Of a DNA stretch of 64,000 nucleotides, positions 44,601 through 56,081 are shown one piece after another. Where the stretch lies: assembly GCA_022836615.1 (NCBI GenBank), contig MU405243.1, positions 1 through 64,000 of the forward strand, written 5' to 3'. How positions within the stretch are numbered: position 1 is the stretch's first letter; every line of letters starts with the position of its first letter. The translations under genes were made by a program, and so were the position numbers. The notes under the pieces are model-generated. The model saw only the letters and a list, made by a program, of their open reading frames with translations. It was not told the DNA's origin and searched no databases. Source of the DNA: Annulohypoxylon bovei var. microspora (Eukaryota; Ascomycota; Sordariomycetes; Xylariales; Hypoxylaceae).

Positions 44601-47600
44601 GAAAATCCCTTTAATAAGATGTTATTATTTTAACTTTCTTATATTTTATTATTAAAAAGATTATTTTTTTTAAATTAATTTTAAATTAAATAGTTTAAAT
44701 AATGAATGTAATATTATATTTTTTTAATAATAAATGAAGATTTATAAACTTTATTTTTTTTTCTTAGATTTTAAAAAAATTTAATTTATATTAAATTATT
44801 ATTAAAAATATTATATTAATTAATTATTTTATAATTTTAACCATTTTAAGGTAATTGTAATAATTAAATATAATAATTTTAACGAAGCTTTGAAAAGTGT
44901 ATTTAAGGAATTTTAAGATTTTATGTATATTATAAATAAAAAAATTAATTAATGTTTTTTAAATTATTAATTATGGGATTATTTTATTAATTTTTTTGAA
45001 AAAAAGTTACTTTTTTAAAGACCTTTATATGTTATAAACGAGAAGGAGTTTAATGTTTTAAAACTTTAATTAAAAAAAATGTTAAATAACGAAAAAATTT
45101 ATAAATTAATTTTATCGTACGAAGCTTTTATGATGTTTATGAATAAATTAAACCTTAAAGACTTTTTAAAATTAATAATTAATTATCGAAGCTTAAATAA
45201 TATAATGATTTTTATTTAATATTTTATTCTTTTTATCGCCGAATTTTAAGTTTAATTTCGAATCGTTAAATGGTTTATTAAAATCGATTTAAAGTTAAGA
45301 TTTTACTTAATATAAATTAAAAAAAGCGACGAATGGAAAATTGCTTTTCGTTATAAATATAACTTATTTAAATATATGGTAATACCTTTTAAACTTATAA
45401 ACGCCTTTATTATTTTTTAATTTATAATAAATAATATTTTCTTTAATTTAATTAACGTTAAACTTTTCGTATACCTCAATGATTTACTTATTTATAAAAA
45501 TACAATTAAAAAATACGACGTGTTAATTAAAAAAATATTTAAACGATTTTTGGAAAATAATTTTATAATTAATTTTTAAAAATGTTTTTAAAGAATATAA
45601 AAAATAAAGTTCTTAAAATATATTATTAACGTTAATGGTATTTCCTTAGTTTAAAATAAAGTTAAATATATTAACGTTTAAAAAATATTAAAAAACCTTA
45701 AAAAATCTTAATAATTTATTAAATTTATAAATTTTTATTAATAATTTATTTATAAATTCTTTAAAATTATTAAACTTATTATTAATATAAATAAAAGTAA
45801 TTAACGTAATTAGAAATGGATTTAAAAAATGGAAAAAATATTTAAAAAATTAAAGTATTAATTTATAATATTATTAATTATAACTTATTTTAACCTTGTA
45901 AAGTAAGTTTATATTAAAGTAAACGCATTAAATTTTACCTTAAGCGTTGCCTTTTTTTAAAAAAATAATAATGGGAAATTATATCCCATTATTTTTTATT
46001 TTTATAAGTTTATATTTATTAAAATAAATTATAAAATTTACGATAAAAAATTATTTACGATTATAAATTTTTTTAATAAATAATATTAATATTTAAAAGG
46101 TGTTAAACATTGAATTAAAATTTATTTTAATTATTAAAATTTAATTTATTTTATAATAATTAAAATATTAAATTAAAAATAAATTAAATAAGCTTAAAAA
46201 TTTATGAAATATTAATTTATTATTAATTATAAATTAGGTAAGTAAAATGAAAAGGTCGATATTTTTTTAAAATTAATATAATATCGACTTAAAAAAAAAG
46301 GAGTTAAAAATTAATTTATTAAATTAATTTTACAAAAAAAATATTTTTTATATTTATATAAAATTTTATTTAATTCCACATTAATAATTATCTTTTTTTT
46401 AATTAAATTTTATAACATGTTAACGTTAAATTAAACTTTTAAATTTATTAATTAAATTAAAAAAATAAATTTAAATAATTTTAAATATATTTTACAATTA
46501 TATTAATCTTTTAAAAATATTAAAATAAAAAATGGATTATTTTATTAAAAAAATCGTTTTTAAATTTTAAAAACGATTATATTAAAAGTTATTAAATCTA
46601 AGTATAATATCTTTATAGTAAAATATATAAGTATAAATAAAACCTTAAAACTAATTATTAAAAACTTTTAATAATTAAATATCGAAATTATAATCCGGGA
46701 TTACGTATAAAGTTACTAAAATTATTAATAAAATAAAATCTTTTATCACGCTTTATATAAATTATTTTAACTTATAAAATTATATTATAAACCTTAATAT
46801 ATTATTATTATAAATTTTATTATTAATTTATTATTATTAAATAAATATAATTTCATTTAAATTATAATAAATATGTTTATTAAAATGGTTTATTTTATAT
46901 TTTTTAAAGTTAAAAATAAAAAAATCGAAGATTTTATTAAAATTTTTACGAAATAATATTAAAAACTTTATAATATTCCTTTCGATATTATTTTTAATAA
47001 AAATTTTAAGTTTATATTTTATTTATAAAAGGACTTTTTTAAATTAATAAATATTAAAGTTCGAATAAATATTACTTTTTATCTTTAAACCGACGGTTAA
47101 ATTAAACGTTTTAATTAAATCTTTAAGATTTATTTAAAAGTTTTTATTAATTACGAAATGAGTAATTAAGAAAATTTTTTAATTATAATTAAATTTACTT
47201 ATAATAATATTATTTTATTTTTTACGTATTTAACCCTTTTTTACGCAAATTATGGTTTTTATTTAACAACTTATAATTTACTTATAAGAATTTTTCATAA
47301 TTTAAGTAATAAGTTTTATTTATATTAAATAATATAAGTATATTAAAACGTTTAAAAGCACTTTAAGTATAATTAACAACGTATAAAAAAATAAATTAAT
47401 AAACAAAAAAAAAACGTCCTTATATTCGAAAAAAAATAATTTATAATATTAAACGTAAAAAATATTAAGATTAAATAACTTATTAAGAAGTTAAATTAAA
47501 AATTACTTAGCTTTTTTAAAATTTAAAAGGTAATTTTCTTTATTATTATTAAATTTATTTTACTTAAGGATTAAAGAATTTATAACTTTTTTTACATTTT

Positions 47601-47932
47601 TTTTATTAAACTTTATTGCATTAATAATTAAGAATTATTTAACCTTGATTAGATTTTACGGGAAGTAATCTTAATTAAGTTAAAAGATTATTAAATAAAA
47701 AAAATAAAAAACTTTTTAAAAATTTAAAAGAAAGTAAAGTATTTTATTAAATAAAAAGGTTAATTAATTAAAAGGTATTAAATTTAAGAGTTTTACGAAT
47801 ATATATTTAATAAAAATTCAAAGTTAATAATTAAACATTTCCATCGAATTAACCCGATAAAACCACGAAACCCCTTCTCCGAAACATAAACGACAATACT
47901 TAAAAAACGAACATTAAAAAAGGAAAAGTTAA

Positions 47933-48250
47933 TATTATACAAAGATTAAAAATACAATTATAGGTAATTATTATTATAATGCATATACAAGTATTAATAT
48001 ATAATACAAAAAGTTATTAAATAAGATTAATTATAAAATATAAGTTGTTATATGTAAAAGGTTTAAATATTAAATTAATAAGAATTAAAAGGCGTTTATA
48101 ATGTTAAAAGGTTTCATATAAATTAAAATCAAATAATTTAATAATTCCCCTTCCATTAAAAACGAGGAATTATGGACCTTAAACCCTTAGAAAATTATTA
48201 TACTAAATTTAATCCTTATTATCCAAGCCCTATTACTAGCCCTTATCACA
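47933..48250 (+). repeat. 3' LTR of retrotransposon copy 2
   Basis: 318 bp, partner of 41287-41604. Its start has G-to-A changes, while its last 100 bp retain normal C and G content (for example ATCCAAGCCC), which shows that mutation fades towards the outer edge. It is followed directly by the target duplication ATAAT. Confidence 0.92.
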
Positions 48251-48255
48251 ATAAT

Positions 48256-50022
48256 GGTAATCAAAGGTAAATGCGGAAGGTGGATATTTACTCGGAAGCA
48301 AGCAAACATGATCTCGCTTCGGTGGGCCGAATAGCTACTCAGATAACCATGGGCAACATAGCCTTTTTTAACTCACCTTCCATAGATATGATAGTAGAAG
48401 CAAGGACTAATGTTGTGGAGGTTGCATCTTAGCTCTTGGAAATAGAAACTAGCCAATTCTTTTAAATAATTTTGCTTAATTCACAGAACTGCCAAGTGTA
48501 TGATAATGCTACTGTCGACAGTCAGGGGCTTGGCGGTTCACGTACGTGTAGTTACTCGTTGAACCGAAGAAAGGGGCAACGCGTACAACACATTTAGACT
48601 TTAGTCTCATGACTACTTAGGGAGGTATCCATGATGGATTCATTAGTTCCGAGGTACAGTTAACGTGTTAGTACCAGAAATCTACGCCTTTTCGAAAATT
48701 GAGAATCCCGTTTCAATTTTGACAAACACCGAATTCGTAGGCTAGAGTGGATATAAATATGTGTCATTGTGAGTTAATATGTTGTATATAGGTATTTATT
48801 AACAATGAATTCTTTGAACCCCTGAGTAACCTCGACCCATAGTATTTGAGTTTAAAGAAAACACCGGTTATCTTTCTGTTGACTGAAATGGATCTAGTTA
48901 GCTAGTTTGCAATATTAAAGCTTCCTTGATAATAATTTCTTTAGTTGTCACCCGTCACTTAATCCTGAAGTATCACTATGCCAACTCACTGTTATTTTGT
49001 GGACCATGATACAGCTGTCTCTGTCCTCGTGAATTCATGAATAATTTTGTGTAGCTCCGAATGGTAAACAATGGATGATACAAATAAAATATACCAACAA
49101 AATACCAAAAGCATCCATCCTTTCCACCCTCATTACGTGCTTTTCAACCGAGAAAAATGCCACCAATCAGTGGCTGGGTATATGAAATATAATCATTTCG
49201 GGAAAACGTTTCGAGATTTTAACCTGCCTTTATTGGCCTTCGCCACAGAATAAATTCATTTCTAATGCCTGGATGAGTGTATCCTGGAGCAAGATACCTG
49301 AGCCCTGCTACGATATTGAAAGAGCCATAGAGAATCACAAACTTCTTGATCCAAGTATGAGAATTTTGCCACTATCAAGTTCATTATTCTCTACAAGGCA
49401 GTTTTTCAATCACGATTCTTCATTATGAAGCTTCAAATAACATAATATACGTAAGATACTCTTGCGTAACATATAATACTACCTTGTCACAGCTTGACAA
49501 CGTGATGAGCCGCAATAACGTTACATTAGATGCCGCTTGGTATATCCACTATTAAATCTTCCCATAAACCTTCGTTTACTAAATGACATACGCGTTCTTT
49601 ATATATCTATATTAGCCGGTAACAACTCCACGTAACCCTCTTTCGACGTATGTTAGCCAGAGAGTCCCCGAGAATACACCCCGCGAAAGCCGGCAAACGG
49701 AATCTAGGGCTCCAACACAAGTGTTGGTATTGGAGCACGACTAACCGAAAAAGTGATTTTCGGAAGTCATGAAAAGTTGATATGCTCACCGTCTTTTCCA
49801 TGAATTTCTTACCTTGCCATGAATCGTCTTGGCTAATAAGATCGTACGATAACCTCCCAAACAACGGTACTAAATGATACGCGAAAAGTGATATCTGAGA
49901 AAATTTCAAGACCACCTACATGATTCCAGCTAGCACTAATAATTGTTAGCTATTTCGAAATTTGTAGTTTTCTCGACGTGGTCCGGAACTACTTGTTGAC
50001 GACCAGCCATCCCACATCACTA
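48256..50022. other. Intergenic, no gene supported
   Basis: About 1.77 kb of normal-composition but stop-rich DNA between the retrotransposon and the TIR element. Short frames at 49071-49253 and 49607-49915 have no protein-like character. Confidence 0.5.
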
Positions 50023-50246
50023 ACCTACCGTAGCGGCAAATAGTAGGTCCAAAAAATGATTATATATTATGAAATGTACACAAAAAATAACATGAGTTGC
50101 TTAAATATGAATCCATTCCAAGGATCAAAATGATTTTGAATGTAAAATGGTTTTCATTTATAGAATGGTTTTGAAATATGGAATTGTTTCTTATATTTTG
50201 TACCCCGCCGTTGCCCCCTCGTCCCCTTCCCCCCAATTTTACACCT

Positions 50247-50456
50247 ACTAGCTTACTAATCTACTGGTCTACTGGTTTACTGGTCTATTGGTTTACTGAT
50301 CTACTGCCCGTCTACTGATCTACTGCCCGTCTACTGATTTACTGCATGTCTACTGATTTAATACTGCTACGCATCTACTGCTACGCATCTACTGCTACGC
50401 ATCTACTGCTACGCATCTACTGCTACGCATCTACTGCTACGCATCTACTGATCTAG
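50247..50456. repeat. CTACTG-type minisatellite with six 14-bp units
   Basis: Degenerate CTACTGGTTTA / CTACTGCCCGT units from about 50247 lead into six perfect copies of TACTGCTACGCATC at 50362-50445, then decay again. Confidence 0.95.
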
Positions 50457-50504
50457 TAAGCTTGGCACGACAGTGATGCTGACGATGTTGTTGTGTGGAT
50501 GTGT

Positions 50505-50532
50505 GGATGGATGGATGGATGGATGGATGGAT
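50505..50532. repeat. GGAT microsatellite
   Basis: Seven consecutive GGAT units, flanked on both sides by GTGTGGAT. Confidence 0.95.
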
Positions 50533-50733
50533 GTGTGGATGTAAAAGGTAAAAGAAAATAAAAAAACTTCTAAGTTTTTTTTTTCTTTAAGTGTTGCTGC
50601 TGCTGCTGTGCATGTGGGGTTTATTGATGCTGTAGTTGTTGCAGGCGTTGCAGTTGTACGTGTTGTACGTGTTGTACGAGATGTTGTTGTTGATAATAAA
50701 AAAAACTTCTAAGTGTTCTAAGGTTGTAAAACG

Positions 50734-50777
50734 AGCCCTGAGACCACTGCCAGCTACAGTGGTTTACCTCCAGGGCT
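50734..50777. other. Nested inverted repeat (potential hairpin)
   Basis: AGCCCTG (50734-50740) pairs with CAGGGCT (50771-50777), and inside it ACCACTG (50743-50749) pairs with CAGTGGT (50757-50763), leaving a 7-base loop. The two stems are separated by small bulges. A second inverted pair GAATGATTTT / AAAATCATTC lies at 50881-50908. Confidence 0.75.
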
Positions 50778-51142
50778 GTTGTAAGTGTTGTAAGTGCTGT
50801 TGTAGCTAGGGTGTACAGGTGGTTGCCTTTAGAAAAGAGGGTATAATGATTCCATTTTTTGGAATGATTTTGTTTTTTAAGAATGATTTTAATCTTTCAA
50901 AATCATTCTAACTTCTGTTTGTACCTTTACATACAAATAATAAGGAGGGGTACATAATAATGTTAAAATGATTTTGAAAGTTAGAATGATTTTTAAAGTA
51001 AAATGATTATCGCAACACACCTTTTGCCGCTATGGTAGTTATCTCTCAGATATGATCTTCCTACAAAGAACTAACTAGCTTCTACAGACCTAGAATGCTA
51101 TAATTATGAAACATGTTTCCCTTCGAGAAGTCTGGAGGCCTT

Positions 51143-53551
51143 TCACATCTGCCGCAACATGCCCCTCGCAATGTGATCCGCAATGGCCATAATAGTGAGC
51201 ATAGGATTAACACCAGAGGCAGAGGGGAAAACACTCGCGTCCGCAACATACAAACTCTCAGTACCCCAGACCTTGCCATGCTCATCCACCACACCGTCAG
51301 TCGGACTTGCGCTCATACGACAGGTGCCCATCTGATGCGCGCAGCCGAAAACACTAGCTGAAGGCTTCAGATCAGCTTGTTGTAGGCAGGTCAACCACTC
51401 CGCAAAATCTGCATCATTGACGTCGCGATCATGGACGGACTTGCTGCATCTGAAAGGTCGCAGGCCAGGTACCATCGGAAGCAGCTCTACAGCGCCTTGT
51501 ATGTAAGAGAGTTTAGCGATAGCTACCAAACCAACAATCATATTTGCGCGATCAAAGGACGACGGTATGTAAGTTACGACAGGACTTCTGTTGTCAGGGT
51601 CTGCGGTCACGCTACCAGAGTCCCGATCCCTGGTCAGCGCTATGAAGCAGCTCATCTGCCGATACTTGAGGGCATCAAGCTTGAACTGTATCCCGTTATA
51701 CCATGGGACTTGAAAGATAGCTGTGTGAGGCTATGAAAATCGCTAGTTAGTAAATTTTCAACCCAAATGAGGTTGTCACTTACAAGCATAGAAGTCGGCT
51801 CGATCCTAGGCCCATGACCTTTGCCGTCGAGATCCTCGAATTCCGTGACAACGCTACTGATAATTTCACCTATAGATAAAGAGTAAATGAGGAGGCATGC
51901 TTATTTAGTCTTAAACGATGTCTATATTGCCTACCTTCCCACCCGTAAATATCCCGGTCAAAAATAGCACTCATGCTGCAGGTTGGATGGGCATGAAGAT
52001 TCTTGCCAATGTGAGGATTCTGTTCACTTATTAGCAGCAAATCTATAACTAGAGGTTATTTGCAACTTATAGCTGACCTTTAGACCACTTCTCGACAAAA
52101 CCAGTGGCGTGTTCAATGTGCCCGTAGACACGATAACCTTCCTTGCTTTGATATGAACCAGCCGCTGGATGTTGGACTTGAGTTCGTTCTTGAAACCGCC
52201 GTCTTCGTCGCGCGATGTCCATTTCCCTACCACCCCAATAGCTTCCTTGAATCCATCATGACCTTTGTCTTCAAAGAGCACCTCGGATACTTCGAACCCT
52301 TCAATACATTGCGCGCCAGCTTTCACAGCGTCAGGCAGCCAGGTTACAGCGGGACCCTGTTTTTTGGACGCTCTGCAACCATTTCCACATCTGCTTCCAC
52401 AATGGTGGTCTGCAGTTGTGTTTCGCAGACAAGTTTGGGCACGCCACCCGAGCTTTTTAGATCCCTCGAGCAAGACCCTATTGGCATGGTTATGTTGTGG
52501 GTTGGCCTCGCCAAGGTGCATGAAGTCAGAGACGCGATCGATAGAGTCTTGAAAGCCCTGGGAAGTGAAAAATGACAAACCGTCAACGTCAGCCCATTCC
52601 TTGCGCACAGAGTCTGGGAGTGGCAAGCCGACGCTCCAGTTTATTGTTCCACCTCCTCCCCAACAGCTACCTGCGACAACCATCATCGAGCCATCTGAGT
52701 TTTTCAGAGAGCCGCTTTTACCCTCAAACAACATCCCCGTGGAGCCTTGTGCGATAGGTAGCTGGTTCGGGGGTATATAATACCCCTTATCGACGACAAT
52801 AACTCGGTGCCCGGCTTCAGTTAGGACCTTTGCACATACGCTACCCCCACATCCTGAACCGACAATCACAATATCAGTTTCAATAAATGCCGGCTGAGGG
52901 GATGCAGTGAACGCCATGAAGCCGAAGTCGATAGCGGGCGCTGGTTTCGAATGCGGGCTTTCTATATTGTGGTTGTAGTTGCTCAATCCCTTAAAAAGCG
53001 AGTCTGCCTGACACCACATCATGGTTCCTATCTGGATAAATGTCCTCGCAAGCGAAGGCCAGAGGAAAAGCCACGAATGCTGCCATGATTGAAGAATGGC
53101 CTCCCGTACGGCAAGTGACTGCTTATTAAAGGGAGTGAAGTAACCGGTGCTAATCAAACTTCCGAAGCGGGTCCTATGAGCCCGCGTTAACATGATACTG
53201 GAGGGTAATACGGTCTAGGGTGGCTACGCACATCATGAGGTTTAGAGTACGGGATAGTCGCAGCCTTGAACCCGGTGGTAGCGAGTGGATGATTGTCTTA
53301 ATCAATTTGACGAATAGTCGATTGTCAGACGGTCGAGCAGCGAGATAGTCCTTGAACATCTCCCTGCTCGGCGGACATTTCATTATACGCCTTGTATCAT
53401 GATAATGGTTATCAAACTCTTCTTGGGAGATACAAATAGAATTATCATGAACGGCCGACGGATCTGCTACTTCAACAGAAGGGACAGTAGCATCAAGCAA
53501 TGCAAGGAGTGCCTTCCATTGAGGCTCTGGAAATATTATATCAGATGTCAT
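51143..53551 (-). CDS. Long-chain fatty alcohol oxidase-like GMC oxidoreductase
   Basis: Five exons: 53232-53551, 52078-53173, 51935-52019, 51784-51869, 51143-51730, together 724 residues, near the usual size for this family. The flavoenzyme would oxidise long-chain alcohols to aldehydes with transfer of electrons to oxygen. The FAD-binding motif is IVGSGCGGSVCAKVLTEAGH, followed by GSCWGGGGTINWSVGLPLP and the GMC C-terminal domain CAHQMGTCRMSASPTDG and DASVFPSASGVNPMLTIM. The N-terminal region is typical of fatty alcohol oxidases (QWKALLALLDATVPS, GYFTPFNKQSLAVREAIL) and is followed by a hydrophobic segment that may bind membranes. The first intron (GTGCGT to CATAG, 58 nt) is required to join LNLMM to TRFGSLIST. 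The enzyme is usually linked to peroxisomes or lipid membranes, but no clear PTS1 is present. Confidence 0.93.
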
Positions 53552-54023
53552 GATGAGTAGGATAGTTACGGAATTTTTGATGCAGTGCTTTGGTGAGGAG
53601 TTAGGAATAAGCAAGAAGAAACAAGGAATTGGGAAAAGTAGGTACACGGTACGGTTCACGGCATAACGCCACTCTTCTTTTTCCAGTAAGAGGGCCTTGA
53701 TAGGTAGCTGAGGTATTTGCTTTTCAACACCTAGCTTGCAAGTACTATGTACCCGTAGCCGAGTTAGTATTAAGCAACTGTAGACCGTTTATAATCCTTC
53801 TGGCGGCTTGATTCACTCATTTTGATTTCCTTATGCTTTAACGGGGGGGGATCTTTGTTCGATTCACAACAAGAGCCCCCGAATATTCCGGTCACCGCAT
53901 GTTAAAGACCATACCAGTTCAAATGTGTAACACAATGGTCATATTTTATCGAAATTGACTTTATAGTTCTATTGTTATACAATTATCTACATGTTAACTC
54001 TTAGAAGAAGCAATTATATAATC
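53552..54023. promoter_or_regulatory. Upstream region of the GMC oxidase gene
   Basis: 472 bp that contain the promoter of the oxidase gene and the 3' flank of the EEP gene, both on the minus strand. A run of nine G (53842-53850) stands out. No known site is recognised. Confidence 0.45.
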
Positions 54024-54914
54024 CTATAGCACTGTGAGATCAGCAACCACGGCTCTATGGTCACTAATAAACACGTCATCGATATAATTAGTCAGAAATT
54101 CGAACTCCTGCGCCGAGTACAAGTTGTCCGCCGTAGGACCGAACCAGACAAAATCGATGCGGCTTATTCCAGTTGTCGAAAAGCCCGTGTATGTGAGCTG
54201 GTTGGTTCCGAGCCGCGTAGCTCCCGAATTCCACATCTCCGTTAGATATCCCGTGCCGGAAAGTGTGGCGTAAGCGTCCCCGTTCGGGTCCGAGTTGAAA
54301 TCGCCCGTGAGGGTCACGCCTAATGGGCCGTACTGCTCCTGCACGGCCTGGATGCGCGATATCACGACTTTGATGCCCTCGCTACGCGCCTGGGAGCTCA
54401 CATTATCCAGATGCGTGTTCGCATGGATAAAGCGCTTCCCAGTTGCGATGTGCTCGAAAACAGCAATGACGCTGACTCGCCGACTACCTGCACCCCATCC
54501 GAAAGAGACTGTGTCCGGCGTTGGTGACAGCCACTTCTGCTCGCTGTAAACCAGCTTGAGGACGTCGTTCCGGTAGATGATCGGATTGTACTCCCCTGAC
54601 TTCGCGCCATTGTCGCGGCCAAAGCCGTAGTGGCTCCAAACAGATCCGAGACCATTCTTGATGTCGTTTAATTGGGCGTCAAGAACCTCTTGCAGGCCGA
54701 GTACGGAGACGGCTCCATCGGATGTCGCATTGTCGGTTACTGTCTTCAATTGATTAATAAGACCCGTGCGGCGATCCGACCATGGCTTTTCATTGGTGTC
54801 TCGAGAGGTTGCGGCGTAACGGATATTGAAAGAGACGACGCGTAGGGGTAGACTAGCCGTCCTAGCTACCTCGGCGGCAGCTAGGAAGTACGCGAAGACA
54901 GAGCCGACCCTCAT
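54024..54914 (-). CDS. Secreted endonuclease/exonuclease/phosphatase (EEP) family protein
   Basis: 296 residues in one exon, ATG at 54912-54914. A signal peptide (MRVGSVFAYFLAAAEVARTA) precedes the EEP domain. The metal-dependent phosphoesterase motifs are in order: VVSFNIRYAA, VLGLQEVLDAQ (catalytic Glu), RFIHANTHLDNVSS, VTLTGDFNSDPNG (Asp/Asn pair) and ISDHRAVVADL (catalytic His at the end). Such enzymes cleave phosphodiester bonds in nucleic acids or phosphoinositides. Secreted fungal members of this size are often annotated only as EEP family, and the true substrate is not visible here. Two or more sequons suggest glycosylation. It lies between the oxidase and GH45 genes, all on the minus strand. 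Confidence 0.92.
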   Translation of the reverse strand: MRVGSVFAYFLAAAEVARTASLPLRVVSFNIRYAATSRDTNEKPWSDRRTGLINQLKTVTDNATSDGAVSVLGLQEVLDAQLNDIKNGLGSVWSHYGFGRDNGAKSGEYNPIIYRNDVLKLVYSEQKWLSPTPDTVSFGWGAGSRRVSVIAVFEHIATGKRFIHANTHLDNVSSQARSEGIKVVISRIQAVQEQYGPLGVTLTGDFNSDPNGDAYATLSGTGYLTEMWNSGATRLGTNQLTYTGFSTTGISRIDFVWFGPTADNLYSAQEFEFLTNYIDDVFISDHRAVVADLTVL

Positions 54915-56081
54915 TTTGAGACACCGTACAGTAATTAATTATTGCGGGATGAGGCGTTGAGGATATAATATATCTATAATCTAATCTTCGTACAGAGTTG
55001 ACTATCTATTTATATAAAAAACTGCCCGCCTATCTCCCGGTGAGACTTCCGGGATCACAGCGGACTTTTGGGATATGCCACCAAGGAACGTTCGATATAC
55101 GGTGACTATAAGACACACGTGGGGTAGCATTAGATCTCAAAAGGAGCTTGGCTTGCAGGTCTTGTGGAAATTGCCGCGGTTGCCAAGAACTCACGATAAT
55201 ACGAGGTGCCGGCGAGTGATGCAGCTTAATATATCTCGCCGCGTTAATTGGGTGAATAATGACCACATAGGGGAAGTGGTACAGCCCGCATATCAACCTA
55301 GGTAGGTATCACTGGCATGGCTGGATTTCAAGTCGTCATACTCATAAATTATTGACAATCAAGAGCTATTCACTTTATTTTTCGCCTAATTCTAGTTCGT
55401 GAATTGAAGCTAGATTCACATGGCATCTGAATGCCAAGTTTTGCATGAACCAAGATCTAGCTATCGTCGATTTTAGCATGGAGTCCCCCTGTTTATCATG
55501 CGTTGCCTCACTGCCATCCCAAGGACGTCTTGGCGTATTAAGCAAGCAACTAAGAATAGTATTAACCATGCGAACCTTTTCGAAAACGTTGGACTTTTTA
55601 GAATAGTATATGAATATCTACCAGAGTCACATAAGTTTTTCTTGGAGTAGTCTAGTCCAAGAAACTAGAATAAATTTAGGGGCTTCATCGCCACACTTGT
55701 ATATGCGAAAGTAGGAACGGTTTCTCTTGTAGGAGTTGAGCATCATTCCCTATGAGATAGAAGTCTCAACCTAAGTAAAAATAGTAAATCCAAAAAGGGG
55801 GTTCACTACCTTAGATACCTGGACTTGATGGTCTTTGGATATGATATAAACTTCAAAGTTATATAAAAGTCATCCACATGATACCTGGAATCTTTAGGTT
55901 ACTAGTTATGAATCTGTATATACTCATGCATCCTCTATCAGGCTATGTACATCGATTTCTAACCCCCTTTCTTCCTACCCTCCCCTCCTCCCGGTAAACT
56001 TTCTACACAGTTTTCCCGCTCCCCCCTAGCCCCCGAAGACCCTACACAGTAGCCAGCCTTACGTCAACCCCAGATAGGTGA
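54915..56081. other. Intergenic, promoter of EEP gene and 3' flank of GH45 gene
   Basis: About 1.17 kb without a supported gene. A CCTAGGTAGGTA motif lies at 55297-55308 and pyrimidine-rich DNA at 55960-56040 precedes the GH45 3' end. Confidence 0.5.

Larger units (their letters stand above)
41287..48250 (+). mobile_element. Full-length RIP-degraded Ty3/Gypsy-type LTR retrotransposon (copy 2)
   Basis: 6964-bp element with two 318-bp LTRs and flanking target duplications ATAAT at 41282-41286 and 48251-48255. The LTR termini (TATTATAC ... CACA at the 3' copy) are what a TG...CA terminus becomes when RIP converts TG to TA. On the + strand an RT core can be followed: a VIPFKLINA-like stretch at about 45378-45405 and VYLNDLLIY at 45469-45495, where the first catalytic Asp codon has become AAT. 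All long frames are broken, so it cannot be active. The 5' half retains G and has lost C; the 3' end retains C and has lost G, so different strands were mutated. The gag and pol boundaries cannot be placed. Confidence 0.92.
50023..51039. mobile_element. Non-autonomous TIR element (MITE-like) carrying satellite arrays
   Basis: Imperfect terminal inverted repeats ACCTACCGTAGCGGCAAA (50023-50040) and the complement of ACTACCATAGCGGCAAAA (51022-51039), each flanked by TA (50021-50022, 51040-51041), as expected for a TA target duplication. Subterminal regions carry many copies of AATGATTTT/AAAATCATT on both sides (50116-50190 and 50843-51008). The middle contains a 14-bp array, a GGAT array and a hairpin. 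No coding frame is present, so a transposase would have to come from elsewhere. The TIRs differ by a one-base gap and one transition. The superfamily is not determinable, though TA duplication would suit Tc1/mariner-like elements. Confidence 0.6.

Noticed and set aside
50247..50456. Tandem array considered as a CRISPR-like array
   Set aside because: The units are contiguous 14-mers without spacers and the genome is eukaryotic; it is a minisatellite.
53174..53260. Apparent frameshift between N-terminal and main parts of the GMC oxidase
   Set aside because: An intron from GTGCGT (53231) to CATAG (53174) joins the two parts in frame and restores the family sequence.
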